Source: Closterium sp. NIES-65 (taxonomy: Eukaryota; Streptophyta; Zygnematophyceae; Desmidiales; Closteriaceae). From it: a DNA stretch of 64,000 bases. The notes below the pieces were generated by a model, which was not told the DNA's origin, did no database searches, and was given only the letters and a program-made list of their open reading frames with translations. The stretch covers positions 3,409,001 to 3,473,000 of the forward strand of contig CANXME010000532.1 of NCBI GenBank assembly GCA_948144175.1, given 5' to 3'. Made by a program: the position numbers and the translations under genes. Positions 20,145 through 29,363 of this stretch are shown here, piece after piece. The first letter of the stretch is position 1, and the number at the start of each line of letters is the position of its first letter.

Positions 20145-20840
20145 GGGCCCGGTTCGGCAGGCATTAAAAAAACGGTTTCCCCGGTTGGGCTACAGTAAAC
20201 CGACCACCCTGGAGCATTCTTTGATAAGCGCGTGAAATGTTATCTAAGCTCGACATAAGCGGATGATTGCCGAACCAGACAATAATGGAATGCCAGCCGA
20301 ACACCCCTTTTAACGCTGGCATTTTCCACCAGTGGAACCTTCCTCGAACCCTATTTCTCAGGCAAACTGTCCATTTTCTCATCCGCCGCACCATGCGGCC
20401 TCGAGGTCCCGCACCATGCGGGGGATCATTGATTCGGGGCAATCACACCTTGCCCTGAAAAAAACAATTCTCGGTCTTTCTCACCCCTCTTCGTGCCCAC
20501 TGGAAAATCGCACATCACCAACATACCATCACTAACACATCGAAAGGACAGTTTCCCTTCGCCGATTTTTTTCGACGTCTACCGCTGGTTTGCAGAGCTG
20601 CCCAGGTTGCCAGAACAGTGATTCTGCGCTCCATCAGCGCGGCTGTATACAGGCTTCTCCGAAGTGTCGTTTTCGGTTGATGCCATTAATCTTGGCTCAG
20701 TTTATGCCAACCGAACACTCGGGCCCATTTTTACGAAGTTTCATTGCAACTACAGTCTGTTTCTTGGGGCCATTTTTTGGGGGCCCGTAGAAAATGCCCA
20801 TAATGGCGATAATGGCGAGAATGCCTGCCGAACTGGGCCC
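20145..20840. mobile_element. MITE-like element with 21-bp terminal inverted repeats
   Basis: The left end begins GGGCCCGGTTCGGCAGGCAT and the right end is its reverse complement with one mismatch (GCCTGCCGAACTGGGCCC at 20823-20840). Total 696 bp. Open frames inside (20164-20442 minus, 20664-20933 plus) resemble no family. The GGGCCC...GTTCGG start recalls plant PIF/Harbinger or hAT MITEs, but flanking bases give no clear duplication (TCA on the left, AGG on the right), so superfamily is unassigned. Confidence 0.6.
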
Positions 20841-21235
20841 AGGTGCATGCAACTTAGTCATGTTTCTCCCTCTGTTATTACTCCTCCGCCACGAAAACCA
20901 CTGTTCGTCAGTGGATGCTACCCATGTGACTAACACCAGCTAGCGCAGCTCTCGCACAAACTCATCGTCCAACCACACCTGTCGCAGCCTTACTGCCAAT
21001 ACAGATCGAAACACACCTGACAAAAAACGGGCAAAAAATATAAAACCCAATTGGAAACGCATGCGACTCGGAAGGAATCAACCCTTAAAACCCGCGTCTC
21101 AAATTTCCTAGTGTATTACACTTAGTTGGGCTAAAGCGGATGTGATTGGGTAACGATAGGCGAGTTTTGTGACAAGCAGTTTGGAAAACACAGACGAAAC
21201 CTCAGTTCGTCTACGCAAAAGCCAAACGAGCCCCT
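20841..21235. other. unassigned host DNA
   Basis: No gene or repeat recognised. The last five bases, CCCCT (21231-21235), are the left TSD of E3; the sequence continues at 28559 in the uninterrupted site. Confidence 0.5.
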
Positions 21236-21372
21236 TGTGAAAATAGGAAAACAGGAATGAATGAACTATGAACGAAAGCAGTACAAATATGAAACCCTAA
21301 CTGGGTTGTACCCCCTATGGGATACCCCACTACAGCCTACACAGCAGTATAAGCTATAGATATGTTCTGACA
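21236..21372 (-). repeat. 3' LTR of E3 (137 bp)
   Basis: Minus strand starts TGTCAGAACATATC and ends TATTTTCACA. Identical to the 5' LTR. Confidence 0.95.
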
Positions 21373-21579
21373 CACCCCCATAGGCAAAGTGGGGGAGAAC
21401 AAGGGGTCACAAGACCAGTCAAGCAAGACAAAGCAAAGCTCAGGGTGGATCACAAAGTCCCCACACAGTCCGAGCACAAGAGCAAGGCCAAAGGCCAGTT
21501 CACAAGCAAGGGTACAGACATATATATAAAGCTAGACAAGCAAGAGCAGGTATATATATATGTCACAGTACAAGTGAAG

Positions 21580-23694
21580 TCAAGAGGAGAGCAAGTGAGG
21601 CAAGACAGGCACAAGACCCAGCTGGGTGCAGAAGCGCTGATGGTCACAAGGCGCAAGTGCCTTGGTGAACACATCAGCAGTGTTGGCCTCAGAGGCCACG
21701 TACGCAAGTCGCAACTGACCACGCTGCTGCAGCTCACGAGCAAGGAAGTAGCGGAGAGCAATGTGCTTCGTTCTGTGCTCCAAGCGCTGCTCTCGACACA
21801 AGGCCAGCATAGCCTTGTTGTCTACGTACAGCACTGGAGGAGAACGAGGCGGCTCTCCAAGGTCAGTCAGCAGGTAGGTGAGCCAGCGAAGCTCCTGTGC
21901 AGCCATGGCCCCGGCGTAGATCTCAGCCTCACAACTGGAGCCGAGAACCGAAGACGAGCGAGTAGACCGCCACGAGACAGAGCCGGAACCAAGGCTGAAG
22001 GTGTAACCCTGTGACGACCGCTGCGTAGCCTGGTCGTCAGCCCAAGAAGCGTCCGCGTGGCCGGTAAGGACCACTGGACTCCGCCCTCCAAGCACTAGCC
22101 CCATGCCTGACGTACTGCACAGGTAGCGCAATACCCTCTTCGCTGCAGCCATGTGCTCCGGTCTGTGTCTCCCAGGAGCAACATAGCGTGCAAGAATGCT
22201 CAGAGGGTATGCAAGGTCAGGTCGTGTGCAGGTCATCAGGTACATGAGGCAGCCAACAAGCTCCGCATACGGACCACTCGACTCTACGGACTCATCCGAA
22301 GGCAGAGCTGAGAGTGAGTGGCGAGTAGGCAGAGGAGTGGCCTGAGGCGAGGAGTACGTGAAGCCGAAGCGCTGAAGGACCTGCTGCACCATGTGTGACT
22401 GAGTCAAGGTAATGGTGCGGCGTGCTCTGTCCCGAGTGATCTGCAAGCCAAGGTAGCTGCGCAGTTCACCCAGGTCTGTGCACGTGTGTCTCTTCAACAG
22501 CTCGGACTTCACGTAGGCGAGTCCAGCAGTGTCCGCTGTGGCAAAGACCAGGTCGTCGACGTACACGAGGATGTAGAACGGCGGCAGGGAAGTGTCGGTG
22601 CGAAGAAACAGCGACGGGTCAGCAGTAGAAGGAGCAAACCCAAGAGCCGCAAGCGTAGTCCTCAGTGTGTCGTGCCACTCACGCGGTGCCTGGCGGAGAC
22701 CGTAGACTGGCCGTCGGAGGCTCCACTGGGTGCCACGAGGGAAAGTCCCAGTGAAGCCAGGTGGACGGCGAAGCCAGATCTCCTCGTGCAGGCTACCCTG
22801 CAAGAACGCAGTGCTGAAGTCGAGAGAGTGAAGCTCGTAGTCGCGCTGAGCGGCTATGTGCAGCAGCACCCGAAGAGTAGTCATCTTCGGGGTGGGAGAG
22901 AAGGTCTGAAAGTAGTCAACTCCCTGCCGCTGACTGAAGCCACGAGCAACGTACCGTGCCTTGAAGACAGGTGGAGAGCCCGGCGGCCGCTTCACCCTGA
23001 AGATCCACATGCCACTAACGATGTTCGCCCCAGGAGGGGGAACCGCGTCAACGTAGGTGCCTGTGGACTTCCAGGAAGCCATCTCTGCATCCATAGCTGC
23101 CTGCCACTGAGAGGAGTAGGGACCCTCTACGGCCTCCGCGTAAGAACGCGGAGTCGGGATGTCTAGTGCATCCGGGTCTCCCTCAGGGGCAAGCAGTACA
23201 GACGCGAGATGAGGTGAAGCAGCCGCTAGACACTGTAACTCCTCCTGCCTGTCCTCTAGGACGTCCGTGCCAAGAGCACACTCACCCCCGACGGACGGAG
23301 GACAGACAGACGCAGACTCAGCAACAAGACTAGCAGCGTAGTCGAGACGACAGCGAGCAGCAAAGTCGACGAGCTCAGCGACTAGAGCAGACGCAGTAGT
23401 GGACTCAAAAGAGGGGTCAGTGACGACAGTAGCAAGCAGACGCGTGACAGTGGGACAGGCAGCACGAAGAGAGTCCGACTCAGGGTCCGCAAGCGCAGGA
23501 AGAGAGGACTCAGGAGGAGAAGGCAAAGGGGCACGCAGAGGAGCAGTGGACGGACGCAGAGACATCCGGTGCGTGCCAGGGACAGGAGGAGGACGCTGAC
23601 GCGAACTGCGACCACTAGCGCGAGCAGCACGAACAGGCGACGCGGGACGAGACGCAGGCTCACGACGCTCAGCAAGACCTCCAGTAGGACCAGT
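21580..23694 (-). CDS. E3 Pol part 2: reverse transcriptase and RNase H
   Basis: Frame continuing in register after the TAA at 23695-23697; the first Met is at 23565, but the natural product would be joined to the upstream frame. It holds RT fingers ([19 protein letters not shown]), [15 protein letters not shown], the intact [11 protein letters not shown] active site, thumb region ([16 protein letters not shown]), and RNase H with [25 protein letters not shown] and [13 protein letters not shown]. No frameshift. As it lacks its own Gag-Pol link, it would need read-through, reinitiation or no expression at all. Confidence 0.88.
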   Translation of the reverse strand, partial: TGPTGGLAERREPASRPASPVRAARASGRSSRQRPPPVPGTHRMSLRPSTAPLRAPLPSPPESSLPALADPESDSLRAACPTVTRLLATVVTDPSFESTTASALVAELVDFAARCRLDYAASLVAESASVCPPSVGGECALGTDVLEDRQEELQCLAAASPHLASVLLAPEGDPDALDIPTPRSYAEAVEGPYSSQWQAAMDAEMASWKSTGTYVDAVPPPGANIVSGMWIFRVKRPPGSPPVFKARYVARGFSQRQGVDYFQTFSPTPKMTTLRVLLHIAAQRDYELHSLDFSTAFLQGSLHEEIWLRRPPGFTGTFPRGTQWSLRRPVYGLRQAPREWHDTLRTTLAALGFAPSTADPSLFLRTDTSLPPFYILVYVDDLVFATADTAGLAYVKSELLKRHTCTDLGELRSYLGLQITRDRARRTITLTQSHMVQQVLQRFGFTYSSPQATPLPTRHSLSALPSDESVESSGPYAELVGCLMYLMTCTRPDLAYPLSILARYVAPGRHRPEHMAAAKRVLRYLCSTSGMGLVLGGRSPVVLTGHADASWADDQATQRSSQGYTFSLGSGSVSWRSTRSSSVLGSSCEAEIYAGAMAAQELRWLTYLLTDLGEPPRSPPVLYVDNKAMLALCREQRLEHRTKHIALRYFLARELQQRGQLRLAYVASEANTADVFTKALAPCDHQRFCTQLGLVPVLPHLLSS

Positions 23695-23697
23695 TTA
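23695..23697 (-). other. in-frame TAA splitting the E3 polyprotein
   Basis: Minus strand reads TCTCCTTAAACTGG; the paralogues have TCTCCTTACACTGG (E4) and TCTCCTTACCCTGG (E5). One base changed Tyr to stop between the integrase and RT domains, and the frame is open on both sides. Confidence 0.9.
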
Positions 23698-26600
23698 AGG
23701 AGAGGGAGCAGGCAGTGGAGAGGAAGGCTCCAGTAGGGGCTGCGATTGGACAGGCGGTGGACCCTCTACTGGAGGAGAAAGACCAAGAACCTGCTGAAGG
23801 AGCGGAACGAAGTACGGCCGAGGCCGCGCGGCAGCTCCAGACTCAGCAGGGACAGCACCAGCACCCTCAGCGACAGCACCAGCGCCACCCACACCTCCAG
23901 CGGCAGGACCAACAGCAGCAGGCTCAGCACGAACGCCCTCAGCAGCTCCAGCTCCAGAAGGACCTGCAGGGCCAGCAGCTCCGGGACCGGCTGCACCCGC
24001 ACCCTCGACGGTCGAAGAAGCCCCAGCTCCAGCTCCAGCAGCACCTCCAGACTCAGCAGCACGCCTCCAGCGGCGAGCGAACCACTCGCGCAGCTCCTGT
24101 GGAGAGAGGGGCTCCCGGCGAGACGCAGCAGCAGGAGAAACCCCAGGCTCAGCAGCTCCAGACGCAGCACCCCCAGGCTCAGCAGCTCCCAGCTCAGCAC
24201 CCCCAGGCTCAGCAGCTCCCGACCCAGCACCCCCAGACCCAGCACCTCCAGGCACAGCACCCCCCGGCTCAGCACCCCCAGGCTCCGCACCCTCCGCAGT
24301 AGCACCCTCAGGCCCAGCACCCCCAGCAGTAGCACCCCCAGGCTCAGCACCCCCGCGCACAGCACCCCTAGAGTCAGCACCCCCAGGCTCAGCACCCGCA
24401 GCAGCACCAGAGTCACCAGTAACCTCGACCGGGTCAACGGCGTCTACCTGGGACACACCTGAGGGGGCAGGAACCTGAGGGGGGAGGGGGTCTACCGGGG
24501 GGGGAACCGGCACAAGGAAGTCCGGGGGAGGGGGGAGGGAAGGAGTGCGGTAGGGGAAGAGACGGTAGAAGGGGACTGACTCGTCGAACGTGACGTCCTG
24601 GGAGGACAGAACACGACGAGAGGAGGGGTGGTAAAACTGCCACCCTGGGGCGTCAGTGGGGAAGCCAAGGAAGACACAGGGAGCAGCACGAGGGGACAGC
24701 TTGTCCGCAGACAAGTCGCGGACAAACGCCCGAGATCCCCAGACACGGAACACAGACGCATCGCCAACCTTCCCCGTCCACAGCAAGGCTGGGGACATCG
24801 CTGGCCGAGAGGCCCGGGGGTGAAGGTTGAGCTGATGCGCCGCGTACCTCACCGCAAACGGCCACAGAAAATGGGGGGCAGCCGCATGCATCATGGACGT
24901 ACGAGCGACATCCATGACCATGCCAATGCGGCGCTCAGCAATCCCATTTTGCTGTGGTGAGTCCGGAAGCGTGAAGGTCTGGCGGATCCCCCGTGCACGA
25001 CAGTAGTCTCGCAGAAGGCGAGAAGAGAACTCTCCGCCTCTGTTAGGGTGCAGACGCAGAACAGGAAAGTCCGAGCCGAAGCTCTTCCTGAGCTGGAGAC
25101 GAGCCTCGCGGATCCAGTCGATCAGCACCTCAGTGACCGCACCCTTGCTGCGCAAGGGGAGGACTGTGGTGTAACGCGAGTAGTCGTCAACCACCAACAG
25201 GAAGTAGCGCTCGTAACCCTGCCCACGGACGGGGGCTGGGCCCCACACATCCATGTGAAGCGTCTGCAGGGGAGCCTCTGTCGGGGGGAAGTGGGAGGAG
25301 TGAGGAGTAGCCCGGAGGCGACCCTCGACACAGGGGACACAGGAAGGTCCTGGCCCGGAGGGGAGAGGAGGGAGAGACTGGGGAAGACCAGAGACAAGGA
25401 CACGGGAAGCCATGCTCCGAAGACGGGGCAAGGAGGGGTGGCCAAGACGGTGGTGCCACAGGAGAGTCTCGTGAGACAGGAGGCGACAAGAACAGGGGGC
25501 AGACTCAGGACCTGACCGGGACGCAGCAGCAAGTACCTGACCCGACGCAGCCACCTGACCAGACGCAGGGACAGGAGGAGACTCAACGGTCAGGGTGTAG
25601 AGACTCGACCCCGGCCGACGTGAGAACGTGGCCAGGTGTCGGCCTGTGCAAGCCTCCGTGCAGTGGGTCACCCTCTGACGCGCAGGAGTGAACTGGTGAA
25701 CACCCCCATCCTGCAGGTCCGCTCCACTCACCAAGTTCGTAGAGAACGAGGGAAGGTACAGACCCGACAGGGTGCCCGAAGGGGCAGCCGGACACGGGAG
25801 GACAGTGGAGAAGTGAGACAGGACAGGACCCTCAGAGGGGTCAGCAAGGGAGACCGCAACCGGCCTGGCGAGCGGCGAAAGGGTAGTGCGGTCTCGAAAG
25901 AAGGAGCGAGAAGCTCCGGAGTCAAGTGTGAAAGTGAGGGAGGACGAGGACGACTCAGTACCTGAGAGCGCAGTCTCACCAGTACCTGAGAGCGCAGACG
26001 CACTGGCACCTAGAGCAGCAGCCTCACAAGCACCTAGCGCAGCAGTACCAATGCCCGGGTCGGGCTGAAAACACCGGTAACCCTCATTCTCCTCACTATA
26101 ATCCACAACATACATAGCAGTAAGGATAGCATCAAAATCAAGATCAAAGATCGCTACACCAGCCCTGAGAAGCTCATCCCAGCGAGGGATCTCACTAGCC
26201 CCAGGGAACTGCTGACGCCAAGCGTCCGTCAGGCGGCCAAAGCAGCGCTGGGTGGCGTGGGCACCCCCACACTGCTCACCCGCGCGGTCGCCGGAACGAA
26301 GAACGTAGGTGCAGGGACCAGTACCCCCACCCCTCTGACGCCCAGCGTACCACTCACGAAGCTGCTGAGGCGAAGGGATGTCCCGCGAGCGCTGCTGCTG
26401 CTGCCGGTGCGAGCGCTGGCCACCACCACCGCCGCTACGCTGCTGGGTACCACCCCGACCAGCTCCACCTCCTCCACCACTACTGCCTCCTCCGCTGCCG
26501 CCTCCACTGCCTCCACCTCCGCCGCCTCCACCTCCGCCGCTGCCTCCACCACCACCGCTGGCACCACCACCACCGTCTCCGCCGCTGCTGCCGCCACCAC

Positions 26601-27486
26601 CACCACCACCCCCGCCACTAGCCCCGCCGCCACCCCCACTCCCTCCGCCGCCACCGCCGCCACCGCCACCGCCCCCTCCAGCTCCACCCGCGCCCTTGCC
26701 CCCCTTGCCCTTGCTGGAGCGACGTCTCCCACTAGGGGCAGACGCCGCGCCGACCGACTCAAGACCAAGCAGGTCGGCAGCAGCAGCAGAGGCAACAGAG
26801 GGCAGCAAGGGGGAAGGAGAGCACCCCTCAAAGATGGGGGTGCGAGGGTCACCACGAGAAGCACCTACAGCGACTATGCTCTTCTCCGCTGCAAGGAGGG
26901 CCTTCTCGAGGAGGTCGACGGTGAGAGTGGTGGGACAGACTACGAGAAAGTGGTCCCTGACGACGCGAAGGGAGTCAGGGAGGCGTGCGACTACGTAGTA
27001 GAGAGCGATGTACATGGGGGGGGGGTTCTTAGCGCAGAACTCAGCAGGAAGGGCGGCGCGGTAGCGAGTGTCACTAGTGCGGAGGTGCGTAATGAGGTCA
27101 GCGACAGTGGGAAAGGCAGAGAGGTCAGGAAAGAGGTAGGGAAGCATGAGACGGCTCAGTGCAGCAGTGGCAGGGGAGGAGTAGCGCGCAACTACAGCGT
27201 CGTACAAGGTTTGAGCACTCTTGTACTGACTAAAGTGCGCACGCTCAGAGGTAGGGAGGTGGCGACGCACAGCAAGACGTGCAGCAGCATCGCGGGTGGC
27301 CCACTTAGAGCGGACAGCGGGATCAGCATCAGCAGCAGGGGCAGGAGAGGCGCCAGAGGTGAGGTCAAAGAGAGAAAGGTCGTCAGCCCTGTCGCACTGT
27401 AAGAACAGCTGCAGGTCGTCTAACCAGACCTCAAAATCAATGGCGCGACCCTCAGCGTCAAAAGCTAGGACGCTAGGGGTAGCCAT
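23695..27486 (-). CDS. E3 Gag-protease-integrase, ending at premature stop
   Basis: Start chosen at MATPSVLAFDAEG (27486), conserved in E4 and E5; an upstream Met at 27510 exists. Order: UBN2-like Gag; about 90-residue Gly linker; [14 protein letters not shown]13-C-X3-H-X4-C module (CTYVLRSG to QRC); protease [30 protein letters not shown]; integrase beginning MDVWGPAP. The second integrase box reads LHPNRGGEF, so the catalytic Asp is Asn (codon AAC, 25044-25042), which should abolish strand transfer. Glu in QQNGIAERR is present. The linker has PGGAEPGGA repeats and [12 protein letters not shown]. The frame ends at TAA where E4 and E5 have TAC (Tyr). Confidence 0.9.
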   Translation of the reverse strand: MATPSVLAFDAEGRAIDFEVWLDDLQLFLQCDRADDLSLFDLTSGASPAPAADADPAVRSKWATRDAAARLAVRRHLPTSERAHFSQYKSAQTLYDAVVARYSSPATAALSRLMLPYLFPDLSAFPTVADLITHLRTSDTRYRAALPAEFCAKNPPPMYIALYYVVARLPDSLRVVRDHFLVVCPTTLTVDLLEKALLAAEKSIVAVGASRGDPRTPIFEGCSPSPLLPSVASAAAADLLGLESVGAASAPSGRRRSSKGKGGKGAGGAGGGGGGGGGGGGGSGGGGGASGGGGGGGGGSSGGDGGGGASGGGGGSGGGGGGGGGGSGGGSGGGSSGGGGGAGRGGTQQRSGGGGGQRSHRQQQQRSRDIPSPQQLREWYAGRQRGGGTGPCTYVLRSGDRAGEQCGGAHATQRCFGRLTDAWRQQFPGASEIPRWDELLRAGVAIFDLDFDAILTAMYVVDYSEENEGYRCFQPDPGIGTAALGACEAAALGASASALSGTGETALSGTESSSSSLTFTLDSGASRSFFRDRTTLSPLARPVAVSLADPSEGPVLSHFSTVLPCPAAPSGTLSGLYLPSFSTNLVSGADLQDGGVHQFTPARQRVTHCTEACTGRHLATFSRRPGSSLYTLTVESPPVPASGQVAASGQVLAAASRSGPESAPCSCRLLSHETLLWHHRLGHPSLPRLRSMASRVLVSGLPQSLPPLPSGPGPSCVPCVEGRLRATPHSSHFPPTEAPLQTLHMDVWGPAPVRGQGYERYFLLVVDDYSRYTTVLPLRSKGAVTEVLIDWIREARLQLRKSFGSDFPVLRLHPNRGGEFSSRLLRDYCRARGIRQTFTLPDSPQQNGIAERRIGMVMDVARTSMMHAAAPHFLWPFAVRYAAHQLNLHPRASRPAMSPALLWTGKVGDASVFRVWGSRAFVRDLSADKLSPRAAPCVFLGFPTDAPGWQFYHPSSRRVLSSQDVTFDESVPFYRLFPYRTPSLPPPPDFLVPVPPPVDPLPPQVPAPSGVSQVDAVDPVEVTGDSGAAAGAEPGGADSRGAVRGGAEPGGATAGGAGPEGATAEGAEPGGAEPGGAVPGGAGSGGAGSGAAEPGGAELGAAEPGGAASGAAEPGVSPAAASRREPLSPQELREWFARRWRRAAESGGAAGAGAGASSTVEGAGAAGPGAAGPAGPSGAGAAEGVRAEPAAVGPAAGGVGGAGAVAEGAGAVPAESGAAARPRPYFVPLLQQVLGLSPPVEGPPPVQSQPLLEPSSPLPAPSP

Positions 27487-27544
27487 GGTGACGACAGCGA
27501 CGCAGTGCAAGCAGTAGGGAAAGAGCTCGCAGTGTCAGTGGGAC

Positions 27545-28330
27545 AGTGCTCACCAGGCAGGGCAGGTCGTGCAGTCAGCTGCTCGGCTCCCGGGCGGCTC
27601 GGCGGCTGGGCGGCTCGGGCGCAGGGCGGCTCGGCTCCGGGGCGGCTCGGCGGCTGGGCAGCTCGGGTGCAGGGCGGCTCGGCTCCCGGGCGGCTCGGCG
27701 GCTGGGCGGCTCGGGTGCAGGGCGGCTCGGCTCCCGGGCGGCTCGGCGGCAGGGCGGCTCGGGTCCCGGGCGGCTCGGCTGCTGGGGCGGCTCGGCCGGG
27801 AGATGCAGCGTCGGGCCGGCAGGTGCAGCGTCGGGCCGGCAGGTGCAGCGGCGGGCCGGCAGGTGCAAGTGGCGGGCCGTAAGAGGCGGCGGGCCGATGG
27901 GTGCAGCGGCGGGCCGGTAGGTGCAGCGGCGGGCCGGCAGGAGCAGCGGCGGGCCGGCAGGGTGCAGCGGCGGGCCGGCAGGAGCAGCGACGGGCCGGCA
28001 GGGTGCAGCGGCGGGCCGTAGAGGGCAGCGGCGGGGCCGTCGGCAGAGGAGGCGGCGGGGCCGCGTCAGGGGAGGCGGCGGGGCCGCGTCAAGGGAGGCG
28101 GCGGGGCCGCGTCAAGGGAGGCGGCAGGGCCGCGTCAGGGGAGGCGGCGGGGCCGCGTCAGGGGAGGCGGCGAGGCCGCGTCAAGGGAGGCGGCGGGGCC
28201 GCGTCAAGGGAGGCGGCGGGGCCGCGTTAAAAGAGGCGGCGGGGCCGCGTCAAGGGAGGCGGCTGGGCCGCGTCAGGGGAGGCGGCAAAGCCGCGTCAGA
28301 GGAGGCGGCGGGGCCGCGAGTAAAAAGGCG
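27545..28330 (-). repeat. GC-rich leader minisatellites of E3
   Basis: Two tandem arrays in the untranslated leader: GGCTCGGCGGCTGGGCGGCTC-type units (about 27590-27790), then GGGCCGGCAGGTGCAGCGGC units (27800-28020) and GGAGGCGGCGGGGCCGCGTCA units (28040-28330). Open frames on either strand are by-products. Confidence 0.85.
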
Positions 28331-28410
28331 ACACGAGAGGTCGCTAAAAAAAAGGGCGCGCCTCGGGGCGCGCGTCGGTGGGCCCAGAGAACGGTCCTAA
28401 GGTAGGACCC

Positions 28411-28421
28411 GCTCTATACCA
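28411..28421 (-). promoter_or_regulatory. primer-binding site of E3
   Basis: Minus strand reads TGGTATAGAGC directly after the 5' LTR, one base short of the standard TGGTATCAGAGC complementary to the 3' end of plant initiator tRNA-Met. Confidence 0.75.
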
Positions 28422-28558
28422 TGTGAAAATAGGAAAACAGGAATGAATGAACTATGAACGAAAGCAGTACAAATATGAAACCCTAACTGGGTTGTACCCC
28501 CTATGGGATACCCCACTACAGCCTACACAGCAGTATAAGCTATAGATATGTTCTGACA
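28422..28558 (-). repeat. 5' LTR of E3 (137 bp)
   Basis: Identical to the LTR at 21236-21372; followed by TSD CCCCT. Confidence 0.95.
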
Positions 28559-28780
28559 CCCCTCAGGCATGGACAGCTACCACACCTAGAAAACACCTCC
28601 TGCAGTATCGCACTTCCATGCGACCACTTGAAACGACAAGACAATCCCCCCTTCACCAGGAAAAGCTGAGCAAAACTCTCAGCTGTCATTCTTATTACCT
28701 CCGCTTAGTATGGTTCCTAGGTATGTACCTCCGCGAGCAAGATGCTGACCCATACACAGAAATAGGGATATAATAGTCTA
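28559..28780. other. unassigned host DNA
   Basis: Continuation of the 20841-21235 host sequence after removing E3. No ORF or repeat recognised. GTCTA (28776-28780) is the probable left TSD of the outer TRIM. Confidence 0.5.
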
Positions 28781-28893
28781 TGTCAGAGGTCCACTGGTGA
28801 TCCCTGATTGATCCTAGGGAAGGGATACAAACATGTTGGTCTGGGGGGTTATGGGCGCACGGACCCGCTACTTAACAAGCCCTTTTATCCAAA

Positions 28894-28960
28894 TGGTCTA
28901 GTGGTTGGGATTCTGACATGGTATCAGAGCGAAGGTCTCGGGTTCGAATCCCAGTGTGTG
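28894..28960 (+). promoter_or_regulatory. tRNA-like A box/B box across LTR-PBS junction
   Basis: TGGTCTAGTGG (28894-28904) in the LTR end matches the D-arm/A-box region of tRNA-Glu, and GGTTCGAATCC (28941-28951) in the internal part is a B box; spacing is 36 nt. Between them TCTGA and TCAGA form a 5-bp stem with a 7-nt loop, and TCGGG/CCCGG forms a 5-bp stem around the 7-nt loop TTCGAAT. No acceptor stem can be drawn. Pol III activity is inference. Confidence 0.55.
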
Positions 28961-28986
28961 CACTTCGGGCATCCCAGTGCGGGGGG

Positions 28987-29363
28987 TCTCAGAATCCCAA
29001 CCACTAGACCATTGGGATAAAAGGGCTTGTTTCAGTAGCGGGTTAGTGCGCCCATAACCCCCCAGGCAAACGCGCCTGTAACCCCCCCTAGGATCGATCG
29101 GGGATCTCACAGTGTAGCTCTACTGACACCCCCCCACACTGGGAGGCCCAGGGCTGAGCACAGTGGCAACAGCCAACATGTGCATACACCGGGATTCGAA
29201 CGCGAGACCGCTCTGATACCATCTCAGAATCCCAACCACTAGACCATTGGGATACAAGGGCTTGTTTCAGTAGCGGGTCAGTGCGCCCATAACCCCCCAG
29301 GCAAACGCGCCTGTAACCCCCCCTAGGATCGATCGGGGATCTCACAGTGTAGCTGTACTGACA
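28987..29363 (-). mobile_element. TRIM-B nested in the polypurine tract of TRIM-A
   Basis: 377-bp minus-strand miniature LTR element: LTRs 28987-29128 and 29222-29363 (142 bp each), internal region 93 bp with PBS TGGTATCAGAGCGG, a tRNA-like B box (GTTCGAATCCC) and polypurine tract [19 protein letters not shown] (28982-28986, 29364-29368). The LTRs differ at only a few bases. It is the same family as the TRIM at 6190-6411. No coding capacity. Confidence 0.88.

Larger units (their letters stand above)
21236..28558 (-). mobile_element. Ty1/copia element E3, complete and recent
   Basis: 7,323-bp minus-strand element with LTRs of 137 bp that are identical base for base as read (21236-21372 and 28422-28558), TSD CCCCT on both sides (21231-21235, 28559-28563), PBS TGGTATAGAGC (28421-28411) and polypurine tract (minus-strand TGGGGGTG, 21380-21373). 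Structurally complete, with a single in-frame stop and one catalytic integrase change. Identical LTRs mean little time since insertion. Confidence 0.96.

Noticed and set aside
28894-28970. A genuine tRNA gene
   Set aside because: D-, anticodon- and T-arm-like parts are present, but no acceptor stem can be formed and the anticodon loop lacks the usual U33; it spans an LTR/PBS junction.
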